Shown: in pieces, positions 22,451 through 34,240 of the stretch | Layout of the letters: the number at the start of each line of letters is the position of its first letter | How positions within the stretch are numbered: the stretch's first letter is position 1 | Source of the DNA: Tolypeutes matacus | Lineage: Eukaryota > Chordata > Mammalia > Cingulata > Chlamyphoridae | Assembly: GCA_026826555.1 (NCBI GenBank) | Contig: JAKSZT010037307.1 | Location: 1,441,879-1,505,878, forward strand | DNA length: 64,000 nucleotides | Reading direction: 5' to 3' | The notes under the pieces: model-generated | Databases searched by the model: none | The model's input: only the letters and a program-made list of their open reading frames with translations | Told to the model about the DNA's origin: nothing | Program-made: the position numbers and the translations under genes

Positions 22451-22761
22451 TTTGGACTTTATTTTGACAGAGAGTAGAGAGTTAACATATCACTGAGGCA
22501 AGACAGTAAGTGAATACTGTTATCCATCCCACATATACATGAACTGTTTCTGATCCTTCTTAGTGATTAGGGGGAAAATAGATCAATGGCCACATACCAT
22601 GTTCCCAAGGCCATATGAATCTGTGCTAGCAAAGATACCATATCTGGCACCAGAGCTGCACCTGGAGCTACTACTTGGTTGAGCTGGTGATAGTCCACTG
22701 TCATTCTCCAGACTCTGATTTTTGTAGGGGAGTTAGTGCTGGTGAATTAAATGGGAGTGTG
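22451..22761 (-). mobile_element. ERV-L-class provirus remnant, RT (piece 3)
   Basis: Antisense RT text: ATAGATCAATGGCCACATAC, GAGCTACTACTTGGTTGAGC and AGTCCACTGTCATTCTCCAG. It continues after the SINE pair at 23060 with CCATCACCCCTGCCACGTTT. No intact frame remains. Confidence 0.72.
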
Positions 22762-23046
22762 TGGGGTCGGATGTGGCTCAACTGGTTGGGCGTCCGTCTC
22801 CCATATGGAGGGACCCGGGTTCGATCCCCGGGGCCTCCCGGTAAAAAAAAAAAATGGGGGAAGCGGCTGTGGCTCAATCAGTAGGGCTCCCGTTTACCAT
22901 ATGGGAGGCCCGGGGTTCGGTTCCCAGGGCCTCCTGGTGAAGGCAAGCCCGCCCGCACGGCGTGGTTAGCTGACCCAGTGAGCACAAGCAGCAAGGAGGG
23001 GATAAATGAATAAATAAATAAAATCTTAAAAAAAAAAAAAAAAAAA
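22762..23046 (+). mobile_element. Two DAS SINEs sharing one target-site duplication
   Basis: A short tRNA-like unit (22762-22853, GGATGTGGCTCAACTGGTTG, ending in an A run) is followed directly by a full young DAS SINE (22854-23046, GGGAAGCGGCTGTGGCTCAA to poly-A). One 13-bp duplication, AAATGGGAGTGTG, flanks the pair at 22749-22761 and 23047-23059, with none between them. Either the second element landed in the tail of the first, or the pair moved as one composite unit. Confidence 0.88.
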
Positions 23047-23059
23047 AAATGGGAGTGTG

Positions 23060-23144
23060 AGGGGGACCATCACCCCTGCCACGTTTGGGTCTTTAAAGGT
23101 GGCATCCATCTTTGCTATTCCCCCTGGGATGTGATACGGGGTTT
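23060..23144 (-). mobile_element. ERV-L-class provirus remnant (piece 4)
   Basis: A short antisense pol piece with ACCATCACCCCTGCCACGTT and TCCCCCTGGGATGTGATAC, which directly continues piece 3. It is bounded on both sides by SINE insertions. Confidence 0.65.
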
Positions 23145-23385
23145 TTTTGTTTTGTTTTGTTTTGTTCTGTTTTTGAGGTACTGGGGCCCGGGGATTGAAC
23201 CTGGGACCTCATATGTGGGAAGCTGGTGCTAAACCACTGAGCCACATCAGCTCCCCTGAGTTGGTTTTTACATTTGTTTTGCTTGTTGTTTCTTGATGTT
23301 TTTTTTTAGGAGGTACTAGGAACCGAACCCGGGACCTCCCATGTGGGAAGCAGACGCTCAAGCACTTGAGCCACATCTGCTCCCT
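23145..23385 (-). mobile_element. Dimeric DAS SINE
   Basis: On the minus strand: first head GGGAGCAGATGTGGCTCAAG with B-box-like GGTTCGGTTCC, then an A-rich linker ending in AAAACCAACTCA, then a second head GGGGAGCTGATGTGGCTC, ending in a tail with AAAACAAAACAAAAC units. The linker end AAACCAACTCAGGGGA is shared with the copy at 43962-44208. A short TGTGA-like match may mark the target-site duplication. It sits inside the ERV-L remnant. Confidence 0.8.
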
Positions 23386-25195
23386 GTGAGATTATTTTTA
23401 ATTTACTACCTTGGTCAGGGCTGGGCTAAGAATACATTCATTATCCTGTTCCCCTATGCTCCCACTCTTGGAGGGGCGTGACCATGCTTCAAACTCCTGA
23501 GTATCAGGATCAACTTGGACTCTGTGTGCTACAGTTCTTGAACTGCATGGTTATTCTCCTTTTCTCTTGGGAAAGGCTGCAGGCAACATTACTGTATACA
23601 CATGCTGTGGCTTTATAGGTTTCTCCCTCTTAGGGCCTGGCCTTGCCTTTATCAGTAGATTCCAGGTCTGAGAAGTGGCTCAGGCTCAATATCTGGACAA
23701 AAGATTATGACTTTTTGTAGGAGTAGCTTTTCTCAGCCTCCCCCTCGTCTATCCTTGATTCCTTTTGATTGTGAAGCCTGAACAGTCCCGTTGGCTGCTC
23801 ATCTCTCGTGCCCCTTGGGGTGCCCTGCTGTCCTAACCATCTCCTCCGCTCTCTGTGGGTCAGGATTCCCTGGCTGCACTGCGACGTCACCACTTACGGT
23901 GCGGGTTGCGTCCACCTTGCTTCTGGTGGTTGAGGACTGCCCCCTGGCCTCTCCAGCTCTCCCTATCACTATCAGAGAGCCGAGTTCTGTGAGAGCAGCG
24001 TGGCCCCCCATCGTCCCTGGCCTTCAGAGGAAGCCCCCGTGAGTTTCTGGGTGTGTTTGTGCCCTTCTCCCAACACATTCCTTCTCACTTTGGTAAAGAG
24101 TGTCCTCTGGGCCCTTCCATGGCCCATGGTCAGCTGGTGGGTTTTCTGGCCTTGGGTGGTAAAACCACTCCGCTATGCCCACTTCTCTGAGGTTTGATCC
24201 CATTGTCAGCTGTTTGCTCTGGCAGTTCTGACGTTTCCACTTCTCTTAGAAAGCCTTGCTTTTTCCAGGCTTCCCCAGTGTCTTCTGAGGTCCTTGCTCG
24301 GGTATTAAATCCTGTGACATGGGAGAGTGCTCCCACATCCATAACGTCTCCCGTATCCACCTTTATGTCCCGCCATCCCTGAAGCAGCACCCTTAGGATC
24401 CAGGAACTCTTGGCTAGGCCCACAGTTCCTTCGAGGTGTAGCCCTTCTATCACCCGTAGCAGGCCCAGCTCTTCTTGGGGTTGGTTATATTGTGACTTGA
24501 TGCTAGTTTTCAGTCTGCTGGCCGGGAAGGAGGGGTGCAGGTCCTGGGGAGCTGGGGGAGGGAGTGTGTGTTGTTTTGCAAGGTGGAGCCCTCTGCATTA
24601 TCTTCCACCGGCCGGGAAGTCCTTTAAGATAGTCCAGTATGCCACTTCTGTAAGCTCAGGGAGGTTAGGGGGCCTGAGGTTCCAAGGTTCTCGAGTGCAA
24701 TGACCCAAATGTCAACACCCCAGGACCCCTCAGGGCTCTGACCTTGCCTGTCAGCCCCTCTATTTCTCTGTCGCTCTTCTAATTAAGTCTGGAGCCTGAC
24801 CCTCAGCTTTTTCTGCCTCTGGCTGCAGGAGATGAGAGTCTTTTTATGATACCTCCAAGGGGCCTTCTGACTTTCACACTTCGCTTTAAATTCGTGATTA
24901 ATCACACTCAGCCTTTCATTGTCTTTCTCTAAAACATTGATAGCCCCCAGCCACAGCCACCCTTTTCCAGGGTCCCAAGAATTACACTTTGCTCAAACCC
25001 TCAAACACCTGAAATATTGCACCTGTCCACAGGTGTTCCATCCCGGTTCACCAGGGTTGAAAGTTGGATTAGTTGCACCTTTGCCGCATACCAGGAGTGC
25101 CAGCACTCCATCTACCGCCCGTGGAGGGGACCTCATTGCCAGCCAGCGCCCACTTTAGAGCTGACTTTCTGGGACCACTCGTGGCACCCGCTGTC
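23386..25195 (-). mobile_element. ERV-L-class provirus remnant, protease and gag (piece 5)
   Basis: The antisense provirus continues. The protease-side segment runs from about 23420 (AAGAATACATTCATTATCCT, later CTTATCAGTAGATTCCAGGT-like text). Gag-like antisense text follows to about 25150, including TTCGTGATTAATCACACTCA, CAGCCTTTCATTGTCTTTCT and GTCCCAAGAATTACACTTTG. All frames are interrupted; the longest open frames here are short and have no recognisable domain. Gag boundaries are approximate. Confidence 0.55.
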
Positions 25196-25870
25196 ATAGG
25201 GGGCTTCTCTGGAACTAGACTCTGAGGTGGAAGTTTGTGTGCAGGTGTTTCTTGGGGGCCACACCTCTGAGAGTGGGGGCCGCAGGAGAAGTTGGGCTGT
25301 GGTGCAGACACCATGGGGGCCTCAGCTGGTTTCACAGAGAGCTCCAGAGGTGGGCTGGCCCCTCCCAGCTGCCACCTTTGTATCGGCCAGACCAGGGATG
25401 AGGCGGCTCCCTTCTGTCCAAGGCATCTCCTGGGAGGGGCTCAGCAGTGAGCAGGTGCAGGAAGCCCTCTTGACAGCTGGGGGAATGAGGGCCTCTGTCC
25501 TGAGTTGGGGATCTGGGTGGCATCCCACAGCCTTCACTGCACCAGGCTTCCACAGCAACCCTGGAGGGGGTGCTGACTGTCCATGGGGAAGCCCCAGGCC
25601 CAGAGGGGATTCTGTGCCTCCCCTCCCCTACAGTGAGGTATAGGCAACTAGCCCTGCACTCTAAGACTAACCTGTGGGAGCCATGGGCACGGTTGCCACC
25701 CCCAGCCTGGGACCTGGGAGCATGCACCTGTCCAGCTACCACCCCTGTCCACTCCCCATGTCTCTCCACTGCTTGCCCATCTCTTTATTCCTAGAAGGGC
25801 TGGGTCCATCTGCTGGCAGGAGGGTGTGCCTGTCAACAGATACCACCCAGTGGCAGGCAAGGAGGGGATA
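25196..25870 (-). mobile_element. Probable ERV-L LTR (LTR16-like), antisense
   Basis: It lies directly after gag on the + strand, where the 5' LTR of an antisense provirus should be. The text GTGTGCAGGTGTTTCTTGGG, GGGGCCTCAGCTGGTTTCAC and GGCACGGTTGCCACCCCC resembles an LTR16-type consensus that I recall. Ends are not precisely defined, and the matching 3' LTR near 15.6 kb is not clear. Otherwise this would be single-copy intron. Confidence 0.4.
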
Positions 25871-26999
25871 GAGGAAGGGTGGCTTTTAGAGCCAGGGACC
25901 TCCAGCCTGATGGGGCAGGCATGCCCCTGCCCTCAGGGACCCCCCAGCCTGGTGGCGGAGAGTGCAGCGGGTGTGATGGTACTGCGCCACTCCAACCTGG
26001 ATTCGTGTCGTCCTCTCACCGGCTCTGAGATCTCAAGTGAATCCCAAGAGCTCTCTGTACCCAGTGTCCCCACACGCAAAGCGGGGGCATTGCTAAGCCC
26101 CCACCTCCCAGGATTCTCAGGGGTGGGATCTGAGGCTGGCTCTGAGGCCCCATGGGAGCCATGAAGTCCACACACGCATGGTGGGGCCAGAGTCCATTCA
26201 CCATCCAGCGTGGTCTCGGCTTTGGGGGCCCTCTGACCCCGAGAGCCAGCAGGCTCCCCAGCTTCTCACTGGACAAGGAAACAAAGGCCTGGGATTTGAG
26301 GAAATGCCAAACCAACAAATGAAGGCCGAGACCATTTCCTGAGCTGGGGTGCTGGTTGTGTGGGGGTGGGGACAGGGGTGGTTTCGGGGAGGCACAGCGT
26401 TTTCTGGTGGTATCGGGAGCATGGGCTGAGTCAATTAAAACCCCATCAAGTTTGTCTGGCTGCTTGAGATGAGTGAGATCGACCAGCACTTGGTGGAGGG
26501 GTCAGAGGTGAAAACAAGTGTTTTCTATGGAGGGGCAGTTTGGGTCAGTTCAGCCATTCAGTGGGTTAATGAATTAGTGGCAGGTGGAGGCAGACTGGGT
26601 CGGGGGTGGGGGGACTTCAGGACAAAGGGTGTCATTTGTTTCAAAGTGACCAGAGTCAGGGCCATCATGCATCCGGGGAAGGCCCTAGGAAGACGATGCT
26701 GGAGGTGAGCAACGGCAGCCCCACGGCGGGGGCGCTGCAGGCCCAGTGTGACCAGGGTCCCTTGCAGAGGCCCTGCGCTGGCCACTTTTGTTGAGCCCTC
26801 CACAGGCAGGGTGGTTTTGAGCACCCCAGGTAGGACCCACTCCCCGGCAAGGGCCCCACATAGGCGGGGAGAGTCCAACCCCACGCCCGGGGGGCCCAGG
26901 GTCCCGGTGCAGGACGTGAGCGCGGGGCCTGGTGCCTGCGGGTGGGGCTGTGGGCTGGGAGGCCGCCGCGGGGCAGGGGCGCCTGTGGACGGGCATGCG
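25871..26999. other. Single-copy intron
   Basis: GC-rich sequence with no recognised exon, RNA or transposon. CpG density rises towards 26860-27000 (GCCGCCGCGGGGCAGGGGCG). Confidence 0.5.
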
Positions 27000-27330
27000 C
27001 TTGGCAGGCGTGCCTTTTTAAAACGATCATCAGCCTTAGTGTTCCAACAGCCTCTTTCACTTTGTAAAAGCCTTTTCTTTCGAAAAATAAAAGAAGACTG
27101 GAGGCAAGTACAATATTTGGCTGTGGCGGCTGCTAATTTGGCACTAAATATCACCTCCGCCTCTCTCTTCTTTGATGCCAGGCGTTCCTTCCCTGGCTCT
27201 GGGTGGGCGGGCGGGGTGATGGGGGTGCAGGGCGGGCTCCCGAGCCTCTTAAGATGCGAGATTCATTTCCTTAAACACACATTGTCTCACTCCAATTTCA
27301 CGTCCGAGCAGTTCTGGTGAGGAATTAGCA
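27000..27330. promoter_or_regulatory. Candidate conserved non-coding element
   Basis: A repeat-free AT-richer block next to a CpG-rich edge, with GCCTTTTTAAAACGATCATC, ACAATATTTGGCTGTGGCGG and TAATTTGGCACTAAATATCA strings. Its composition contrasts with the GC-rich surroundings. Function is inferred from appearance only. Confidence 0.3.
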
Positions 27331-29152
27331 GCCCTTGGGAGAGGGCAGGCGGGTTCTGTTTACATGGGGTGGGGGAAGGGAGAAGGGGGTGCAGGCAGGG
27401 GGCAGGGGGCTGCTTGGACACGGGGCCCTCAGGGGACCTGGGTGAGGGGCTGCCTCGCCTGGCCAGGTGGCTCTCACAGGGAGCCAGGCCGACCCTCTAG
27501 AGCAATGCGTGAATCTTGCCCCATTTTAGAAGTGCTGAGTGCATGGAGCAGGGGTTCCTCACCTTTTTTGTTCCACGGACCCCTTTGCCAGTCAGGTGCA
27601 AACCATGGACCCCTTACTAAGTCCACACCATACTGTGTATTATTTAATAAATATATCACACCTGCACCAGCACGCCACTACAAGGATGATAATGTTTTTT
27701 TGAGTTTTCCATGCAAGTTCATGGACGCCCAGAAATCTTTGGGTCCGTGGACTCCTGGTTAAGAACCTCTGGCATGGAGGAAGGGGGCTGTTTAAAGATT
27801 TGGGGGCTAAATCGAGGGTCTTGGGCTCTCAGCCCAAAAAGAACATTTATAACCATTTGGCCCACTCGCCGCCGCGCCTCCCCCCCCCCCCCGGATATCT
27901 GGCTGAGACAGAGTCCCTTTCTGCTCCCCCCACTGCTGTGAGCCCCGGAGGCTGCCTTTGGCTTTGAATCAGGCTCCTGGACCCCTCCCTCGCCTCCACC
28001 TGCACATCCCTCGACAGCCCTCCTGAGCTTAGGGCCACAGTCCGGTGGCCGTGTGGGAGAAGCAGCTGTGCTCCACCGGGGCCCAGGCTAGACGGCCCTG
28101 AGTCCTGGGTTGGGACCATGATGGCAGTCGTCAGGGCACAAGTGCCCATGCCTCTGGTCGTCCTTCTCTTCAAGGCAAGGGGGCAGGTCTGTGCGTGGAG
28201 AGGACCTTAGAGAGGGGTCTGAGGGGGCCAGTGCTGAGCCTCTGCCTTGATGGCCCTTTTAGGCAGTGTGACAGCAGCTCAGGGAAATTGGGCCTTCCTG
28301 GCTGGGCTTGTTTCGGGATGTCCTCCAACTGCAGAGATCACTCCCCCCCCCAATCCCTCACCCCAGCAGAATCCTCCGCCAGGCTGGGCGGAGCCCAAAT
28401 ATTGTGGGGGAGGTGGCCCATCCTCCAGCTCTCCTGGGTGGCTGTGCATTCATCACCTCTTAGGCAGGAGCCTGCTAATTTGTCAGCCCATTAGCTGGGC
28501 AGGAGCAGCATATGGACCCAATTCCTGCCGCCCTCCTCCCAGCCCACCTGGGATAGCATCAGCTGGACGCTGGGCTCCCAGTGCAGCCAAGCTCTGAGCT
28601 CCACGCTTGAATCCCAGGGGACACCACCTTGCCCCCGGGCCGAGCCCCTCTGTGAGGCAGCCAAGGGATTAGCAGCTCTCGGCTGCTCTGAGGAGTCGGC
28701 ACTTGGAGTTAAGTGATGGAGCCACTCTAAGCCATGGGTTTAGGAGGGCCTCCTGCTTTTAGGAAACCGGGCTTTATTTTTAGTGTTCAGAGAAAGATCG
28801 TTTTTCTCACCCACCATCAGCAGGGAGATCAGTTGTTCCCATGTGTTTCCAGAGCTTCGAGTCTGCGGGGGCTGGGATGGCCTCTAGGCCTCTCTCTGCT
28901 GCAGCCTGGAGTCTGGGAGGGGGGAGGTGTCTCTGCGTCTGCGGGGCGGCATCTGGAAGGCCCAGCAGCCCGGTGTGGCCGGCCTGGGCCCCGGTCCCTC
29001 TGAGGCAGTGGGCAGAGAGGAGGGGATTGGGGCTGCTTGAGGAGACCCTGGGCACATGAGACCTACTGTGTGCTCTTCTTGGGCAGAGGGACACAGGGCC
29101 AAAGGGGACTCAGGCTGTGCTCTGAGAGGGACCACCCCACCCCGCTCAGTTC
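27331..29152. other. Single-copy intron with one DNA transposon relic
   Basis: Apart from the hAT relic at 27549-27771, this is GC-rich single-copy sequence. A run of C lies at about 27879-27892. No exon was recognised. Confidence 0.5.
27549..27771. mobile_element. Complete non-autonomous hAT DNA transposon relic
   Basis: Terminal inverted repeats are visible: CAGGGGTTCCTCACC at the left end and GGTTAAGAACCTCTG at the right, complementary at 12 of 15 positions. A perfect 8-bp target-site duplication, GCATGGAG, lies at 27541-27548 and 27772-27779. Eight-base duplications and CAG-type ends define the hAT superfamily. The 223-bp interior has no coding capacity, so it is a MITE-like copy of an old mammalian (Charlie-type) family. 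I cannot name the exact subfamily. Confidence 0.88.
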
Positions 29153-29360
29153 TCACACACACACACACACACACACACCGGCATACACGCATACTTGGAC
29201 ACACGTGTACCTGGGGACACGTGCTCACCAGGACATGTGCTTGGGCATACCTTGCACACTCATGGGGACACCCTTTGGTGTGCATATGGGTGAACACTCG
29301 TGTACACACACTGTCTTGCTTCGCACGTGCACGCCTTCCAGCATGCGTGTACAGAGCCAC
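29153..29360. repeat. CA microsatellite and degenerate CA-rich tract
   Basis: A clean (CA)n run at 29153-29178 passes into degenerate CACACGTGTACCTGG-type sequence to about 29360. The pure portion is probably length-polymorphic. Confidence 0.85.
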
Positions 29361-31189
29361 GCTCATGCACACAGTAGCTCCCGCCTCACTTGGATTCATG
29401 GCGTGAGATGTATTTGCAGTTCAGCAACTCTAAACCGGCCAGCGTTGTAAACTCAGAGCCTGACGGACAGGGCCTCACTGTGTGTTGGTGGCCCTGCAAA
29501 GCGCGTAGGACGTCCTTTGCAGGATGGCCTGGGCCTCCAGGGCAGAGGGGCCTGGGCAGGGACTGACCAGTCTGTGCTGGGAGGGACTGAGGCAGGGCCG
29601 TGGTCTCTCCCTTGGGCCCTCAGGCTGGGGATCCCCAGTGCTCCCCAGGGGTCCTAGGCTGGGGGAGGGCGACAGGAACTCAGACTGGCGCAGGCCCTGG
29701 GGGAGGGAGTGGCTGTGTACGTGGGGAGCCTGGAGGCCATGCCGAGGCTGGCTGGTCTGGCTTCTTGGCCTAGGTCTGGGCCTGAGGGAGGGGCTTCCTG
29801 CTTGGACCTTTGTGGGGCATTGAGAACGGGCCTGAGCCGGTTCCAGCAGGTTCTGGAGGGGTTCGGAGTTCCCCGGACTCCTCTGTGGCCCAGGCAGGGG
29901 AGAGGCCTGAGGCGTGGAGTTCTGGGCAGGGAGGCCGCCCACCCCAGTGTCCAAGCAGGAAAACCAGGGGATGCTCAGTGAGCAGTGGCTGAGCAGAACT
30001 CACCCAGGCCTCCTGCCTGTGGTCCCCAGGAGAGTGGCAACGTGGGTCCTGCCCCAAGACCCTGCCCCAGCACCCTGAGTGTCCTGCGCTCACAGCCCCT
30101 GCTCTGGGGGCCTCTGTGTGGGCTCCCTTTGAGGGGCCTCCCAGCAGGCTAGTGGCATGCAGGGATGGGGTAGGAAGGAACACGGCTTCCCAGCTCCTGA
30201 CCCTGCTGGAGGAAGTAGGGCCCCTCGCATAATCGGGGTGATGTGTTCCGCTCTTGTCCCCCTGGCACCGGGGCCCTCACTGCCTGCCTGCTCAGGGAGC
30301 CGCTAACGAGGCTAGAAGCTCAGGCCTCCATCCGTCCTGCTGAAAGTTGCTCAGCAGAGACCCTGGGAGCCAGAGCACCATTGCTGCAGGCACTGAGGGG
30401 CACGTAGCCCCTGGAAAGTCGGGGGGCGGGGAGCAGGGTCACACCATGAGCCAAGGACCCAGGCCTTTGTTCTCCAGCCTGCCCGAGGACCCCACAGGTT
30501 TTCAGAGTTCGCCCCAGCAGACCACCCCCGAGGCCCCAGTGGGGGAGCAAAGCTGCCTCAGCTACCCACTGTTCCCTGGTCAGCTGTGCTTTCTCTCAGC
30601 TCATCCACTCACCCCCACCCCCACCCCAAGTCTTCTCTGAGCTCCCTAGCCCACAGGAGGTGCCAGGAACTGGATCTTCCTGGCCTTGCCCTGCTACTCA
30701 CTCTTCCCTCTTAGGCCTCAGTTTACTCTTCTGCATCCTGAAGTCCCGGTTTTACAGCCTTGCAAAACCAGGGCAGTTTTCTGCAGGTGGAAACAGCCCC
30801 CTGGGGGGTGCCCGCCCACTGAGCCCAGCTCAGATCTGTCCTCACCCCCTCGGTGTTACGGTGTTAAGGGGCAGGCAGGTTGGGTGAATGAGCCCTCGAG
30901 CCTGGCAGGCTCCTTGGGTGCAGGTGGAGCTGCTGAGTAGATCTGAGCATAAAACTCAGATGGCCTCAGGCCGCTGAATTAGTGACTTGTTATCCTGAAG
31001 GGGCTGTGCTCCTGCGCGGGTCACCCACGTGTCTTTGGGAGGTGAGCTCTCCAAGGACATTCAAAACAGACTGAGGTTAGCCAACACCTGACTCGGCTGA
31101 CACCGCAGACTTTCGTGAACCCTGGGGCAAGTGGCCCCATGACCGTGACTGCAGGGACAGGAGGTGAGGGGTGGGGTCTGAGGCAGGGG

Positions 31190-31345
31190 TCTGTGCTCCT
31201 GTGACTAGGTGGTCATTGAATTCCAGCTCCACCAAGGACTCTCTGTGACTTAGTTGTCTCATCTGTGAAATGGGGATAAGGACAGAGGGTTTTGATGAGA
31301 TGACAGAGTGGAGGGTCGTTCGAGGATTGGCATATGCTCTGCCCC
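31190..31345 (+). repeat. MIR element
   Basis: Sense MIR text: TGACTTAGTTGTCTCATCTG then TGAAATGGGGATAAGGACAG, followed by a degenerate TTTTGATGAGATGAC segment. A further MIR-like antisense piece (GAGGGGAAACTGAGCCACAG) lies at 31705-31735. Confidence 0.72.
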
Positions 31346-33059
31346 ACAGTGTTGGCAGCTATTCCTGGGCTAGCCCTCACCCCATCCAGCAGCCCCCAGA
31401 GCTGGGCAGCGAGGAGGTGGCCCACCTGGGGTGGGGGCCCAGGCACAGCATCTGCCTCCTGTGACCACGAAACGCTTGCTTCAAAGTTCATGGCTGTTTG
31501 GACCACAGGCCTTCCTGGTGTTTGCTGGAGCAGCCAGGCAAGCTGTCCTGTTTGCACAGTACGTTTGCATGGCAAACACTGCACGCAGACACGCAGACTC
31601 AGGGAAGGGAAATGTGGCCCACTGGCCACTGGGGTGCTTGCATTCGTGAAGAGAGAGCCTGGAGCCAGGGATAGCAAGGACTGTCCCTCCCTCTCCCCAC
31701 AGTGAAATGAGGGGAAACTGAGCCACAGAGAGGGGCCAGGACCTGTCAGGAGCACCAGCTAGGGCTGGGCATGGCGATCCCTCACCCCAGCCCAGGGCTC
31801 TGGAACTCTCGTGGGGCCACCTTGCAGAATCTTTTGGGTCCAAACGTGGAAGCTTTCTTGGGAGAGGCCAGGAGCACCTGCGAATGACAAGAGAGAGAGA
31901 GTTCTGTCTGGACAGTGTTCTCATGTCCCCAGTGTGTGCCTGTCCTCAGTGTGTCTCAGCCTGTGCAAGGCCTCAGTGTCTCTATCCTGTTTGTTAATGC
32001 TTCCGACTTGCCTTGCAGAAGATTTAGGGGCACTTACTCAGACATATCAAATTCAAGAAGGGAGGTAGGAAAGAAAGAAAAAAGAAACACCAGGGGAGGG
32101 ACTAAGATGGAGCTGGAAGGTGCTGGCAGACGATGGGAACAAGATGGCCCAGGTGTGGTGTGCCCCCTTGGACACTCCCTTGCACACTCACCATGGTAGG
32201 CTGCAACCTGGCTCTGGGTCCACTGCACCATCAGTGACCGACACGCGGGCCTTGTGATCAGCCTGCATCAGGGACTCGGAGGACAGAGCCCAGCCGGGCC
32301 TCCTGGGGACCCTGGTTCAGGGGCCACTGTCAGGCCTTGCCCTTACCCCCACTGGCTCCAGCACCTGCACTGGTAGGGGCTTCTCCAGTGATGTATCTAG
32401 CAGGACGGTTTAGGACCATGGCCCTCAGGTAGCCCCGAGCATCTGGGACCAGAAAAATTCCACTGCTGACAACGTTTCAGGAGGCTGAGACCACCGTCTG
32501 AGGGTGGGTGGAGACCCACAGGCCTGGGGCTGCCGGGGTCAATGGACAGGGCCATCCGGGCTGTGGCGCCTTGTCTGTGAGCCTGAGTGTGAGTGGCGTG
32601 ACAGGATTCGCACGCAGCCTCCTGGGTGCTGGGTATGAATGTGGGGAGGGCTGTGTATGGGGCCTGGGATGCAAGGTCAGGTGCAAATGCCTGGAAGTAC
32701 TGTGTGCATGGGTACAGGGCAGGGCCTGGGATGACCTTGCCCCTCGGGGGACCCTTGACACTGCGGCATGCTGCAGCCACCTCCAGAGCTTGCCCCCTCA
32801 CTGCCCTTTCTCCCCACGCCTGCCTTGTGAAGCTCTACCATGTTTTCACAGGAGCCTGGGGGCCTGGGCAGTGCCTCTCGCTGTCATCGGGGCTTTCATT
32901 ATTAGACAGCCTTCAGCACCTGCTCTCAGCAGCGTGGCGCAGCCTTCTTCCCTGCGTGGCCTGGAAAGTTGGTCAGCGTGGGGCAGGGAAGGCACTCAGG
33001 GTTTGGGGGAGTAGCCCTGGAAGGGGAGCCCATGAGAACCAGCAACACCTCACCTTTGA

Positions 33060-33190
33060 CCATCCCCCTTTAAGGAACGCCCCACGGGGCACGACTGTGG
33101 GCTGCGTGGAGGGAAGCTCGTGCCAAGCCACGTGGCTGGTAAAGGGCAGAGCCGGGATTCAAACCCAGGCCCTCTGCCTCCCAGGTGGGC
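33060..33190 (-). repeat. MIR element
   Basis: GGTAAAGGGCAGAGCCGGGA followed by TTCAAACCCAGGCCCTCTGC is a clear antisense MIR core. A sense MIR piece (CCTGTGCCTCAGTTTTCTCA) follows at 33265-33305. Confidence 0.8.
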
Positions 33191-34134
33191 TGTTAGCCCC
33201 TCCTGGGCAGACAGAGGGGCTGTGGGTGCAGCAGGGCTCCAGGGGCTCCACTTTGGACAGGGCTGGCCCTCCCTGTGCCTCAGTTTTCTCATCTGTAAGA
33301 AGGCAGCCAACTCTGAGCCCCTCATGGGTGCTCTTGTCACAGGCCATGGAGGGGGTGGAAAAAGAACCAGGTGAAACCCCCCTGCAGGAAGCCTGACTGA
33401 GGACACTCAGGGCAAGGTCAGTTTTCAGGACACTCTGGGCTCCCCAAGGGACCTTCCCCCAGACCCTAAAGAGGGTTGCCCACCCCTGGGCCATCAGTGC
33501 TCTGCAGGCAGAATGGAGGTGGCGCCAGCAGAGGAGCAGGTTTGCTTCCTTTCCGCCTCGTCCAGGACGGCGTGTCCTTCAGAACTCTGAGCCTCAGATC
33601 CGTCTCACAAGGGTATCGATGGGGGTGAATTTCAGCCAGCTATGGCTGTGAGGGACAGTCATCATAGAGGAAATCTCAATAACTGCTGGGAGCTGTGACA
33701 TGATCAGGTACCCCCGGCCCACGAGGGTCCCAGAGACCCCTGAGCCCCACCCCTGCCAACACTCTTCATTCTGAGTGGCCCTCACGAGGGGTGCAGCCGG
33801 GTTCTCATTCTCCACCCACAACCCCGGGAGCCGGATAGACAGGGCCCTCCTCCAGCCCCTGTTTCACAGGCTCAGGAGGGGAAGGGACTGCTGAGGCCTG
33901 GCGGCAAAGCCGAGTGAGTGCCATGTGGTGAGAGGGCGCCAACTGCCCTCCTCTGGGGGCAGGACCCACGTCCAAGGCCACGCTGGACCAGGACTGCTCA
34001 GGGCAGTGAGGCAGGGTAAGGGCAGACCGGACTTGTTGGGGCTGGGGGCACTGAGGGGCCCCCAGGGCCTGGAATGGATGACTAGGGTCTGAGAAGCCCA
34101 GCACTGCAGGGTCCACCCCTCGCTGCATACGCGG

Positions 34135-34240
34135 TCTCAGGCCGCTTAGTCCATCTCCCAGAGCCTTGGTTTCTGTAGCTGTAAAATGGGAACAATAACT
34201 GTCCCCGCCTCATAGGCTTGTTATGACGACTCCGTGGGTT
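34135..34240 (+). repeat. MIR element
   Basis: Sense MIR order: TTTCTGTAGCTGTAAAATGG, GAACAATAACTGTCCCCGCC, TCATAGGCTTGTTATGACGA. Confidence 0.78.

Noticed and set aside
20176..25195. Functional retroviral genes
   Set aside because: The ERV-L text is interrupted by stops, indels, two L1 segments and several SINEs; no frame spans a domain.
29153..29178. CRISPR or other spaced repeat array
   Set aside because: It is a simple CA microsatellite. No direct repeats with unique spacers occur anywhere in the window.
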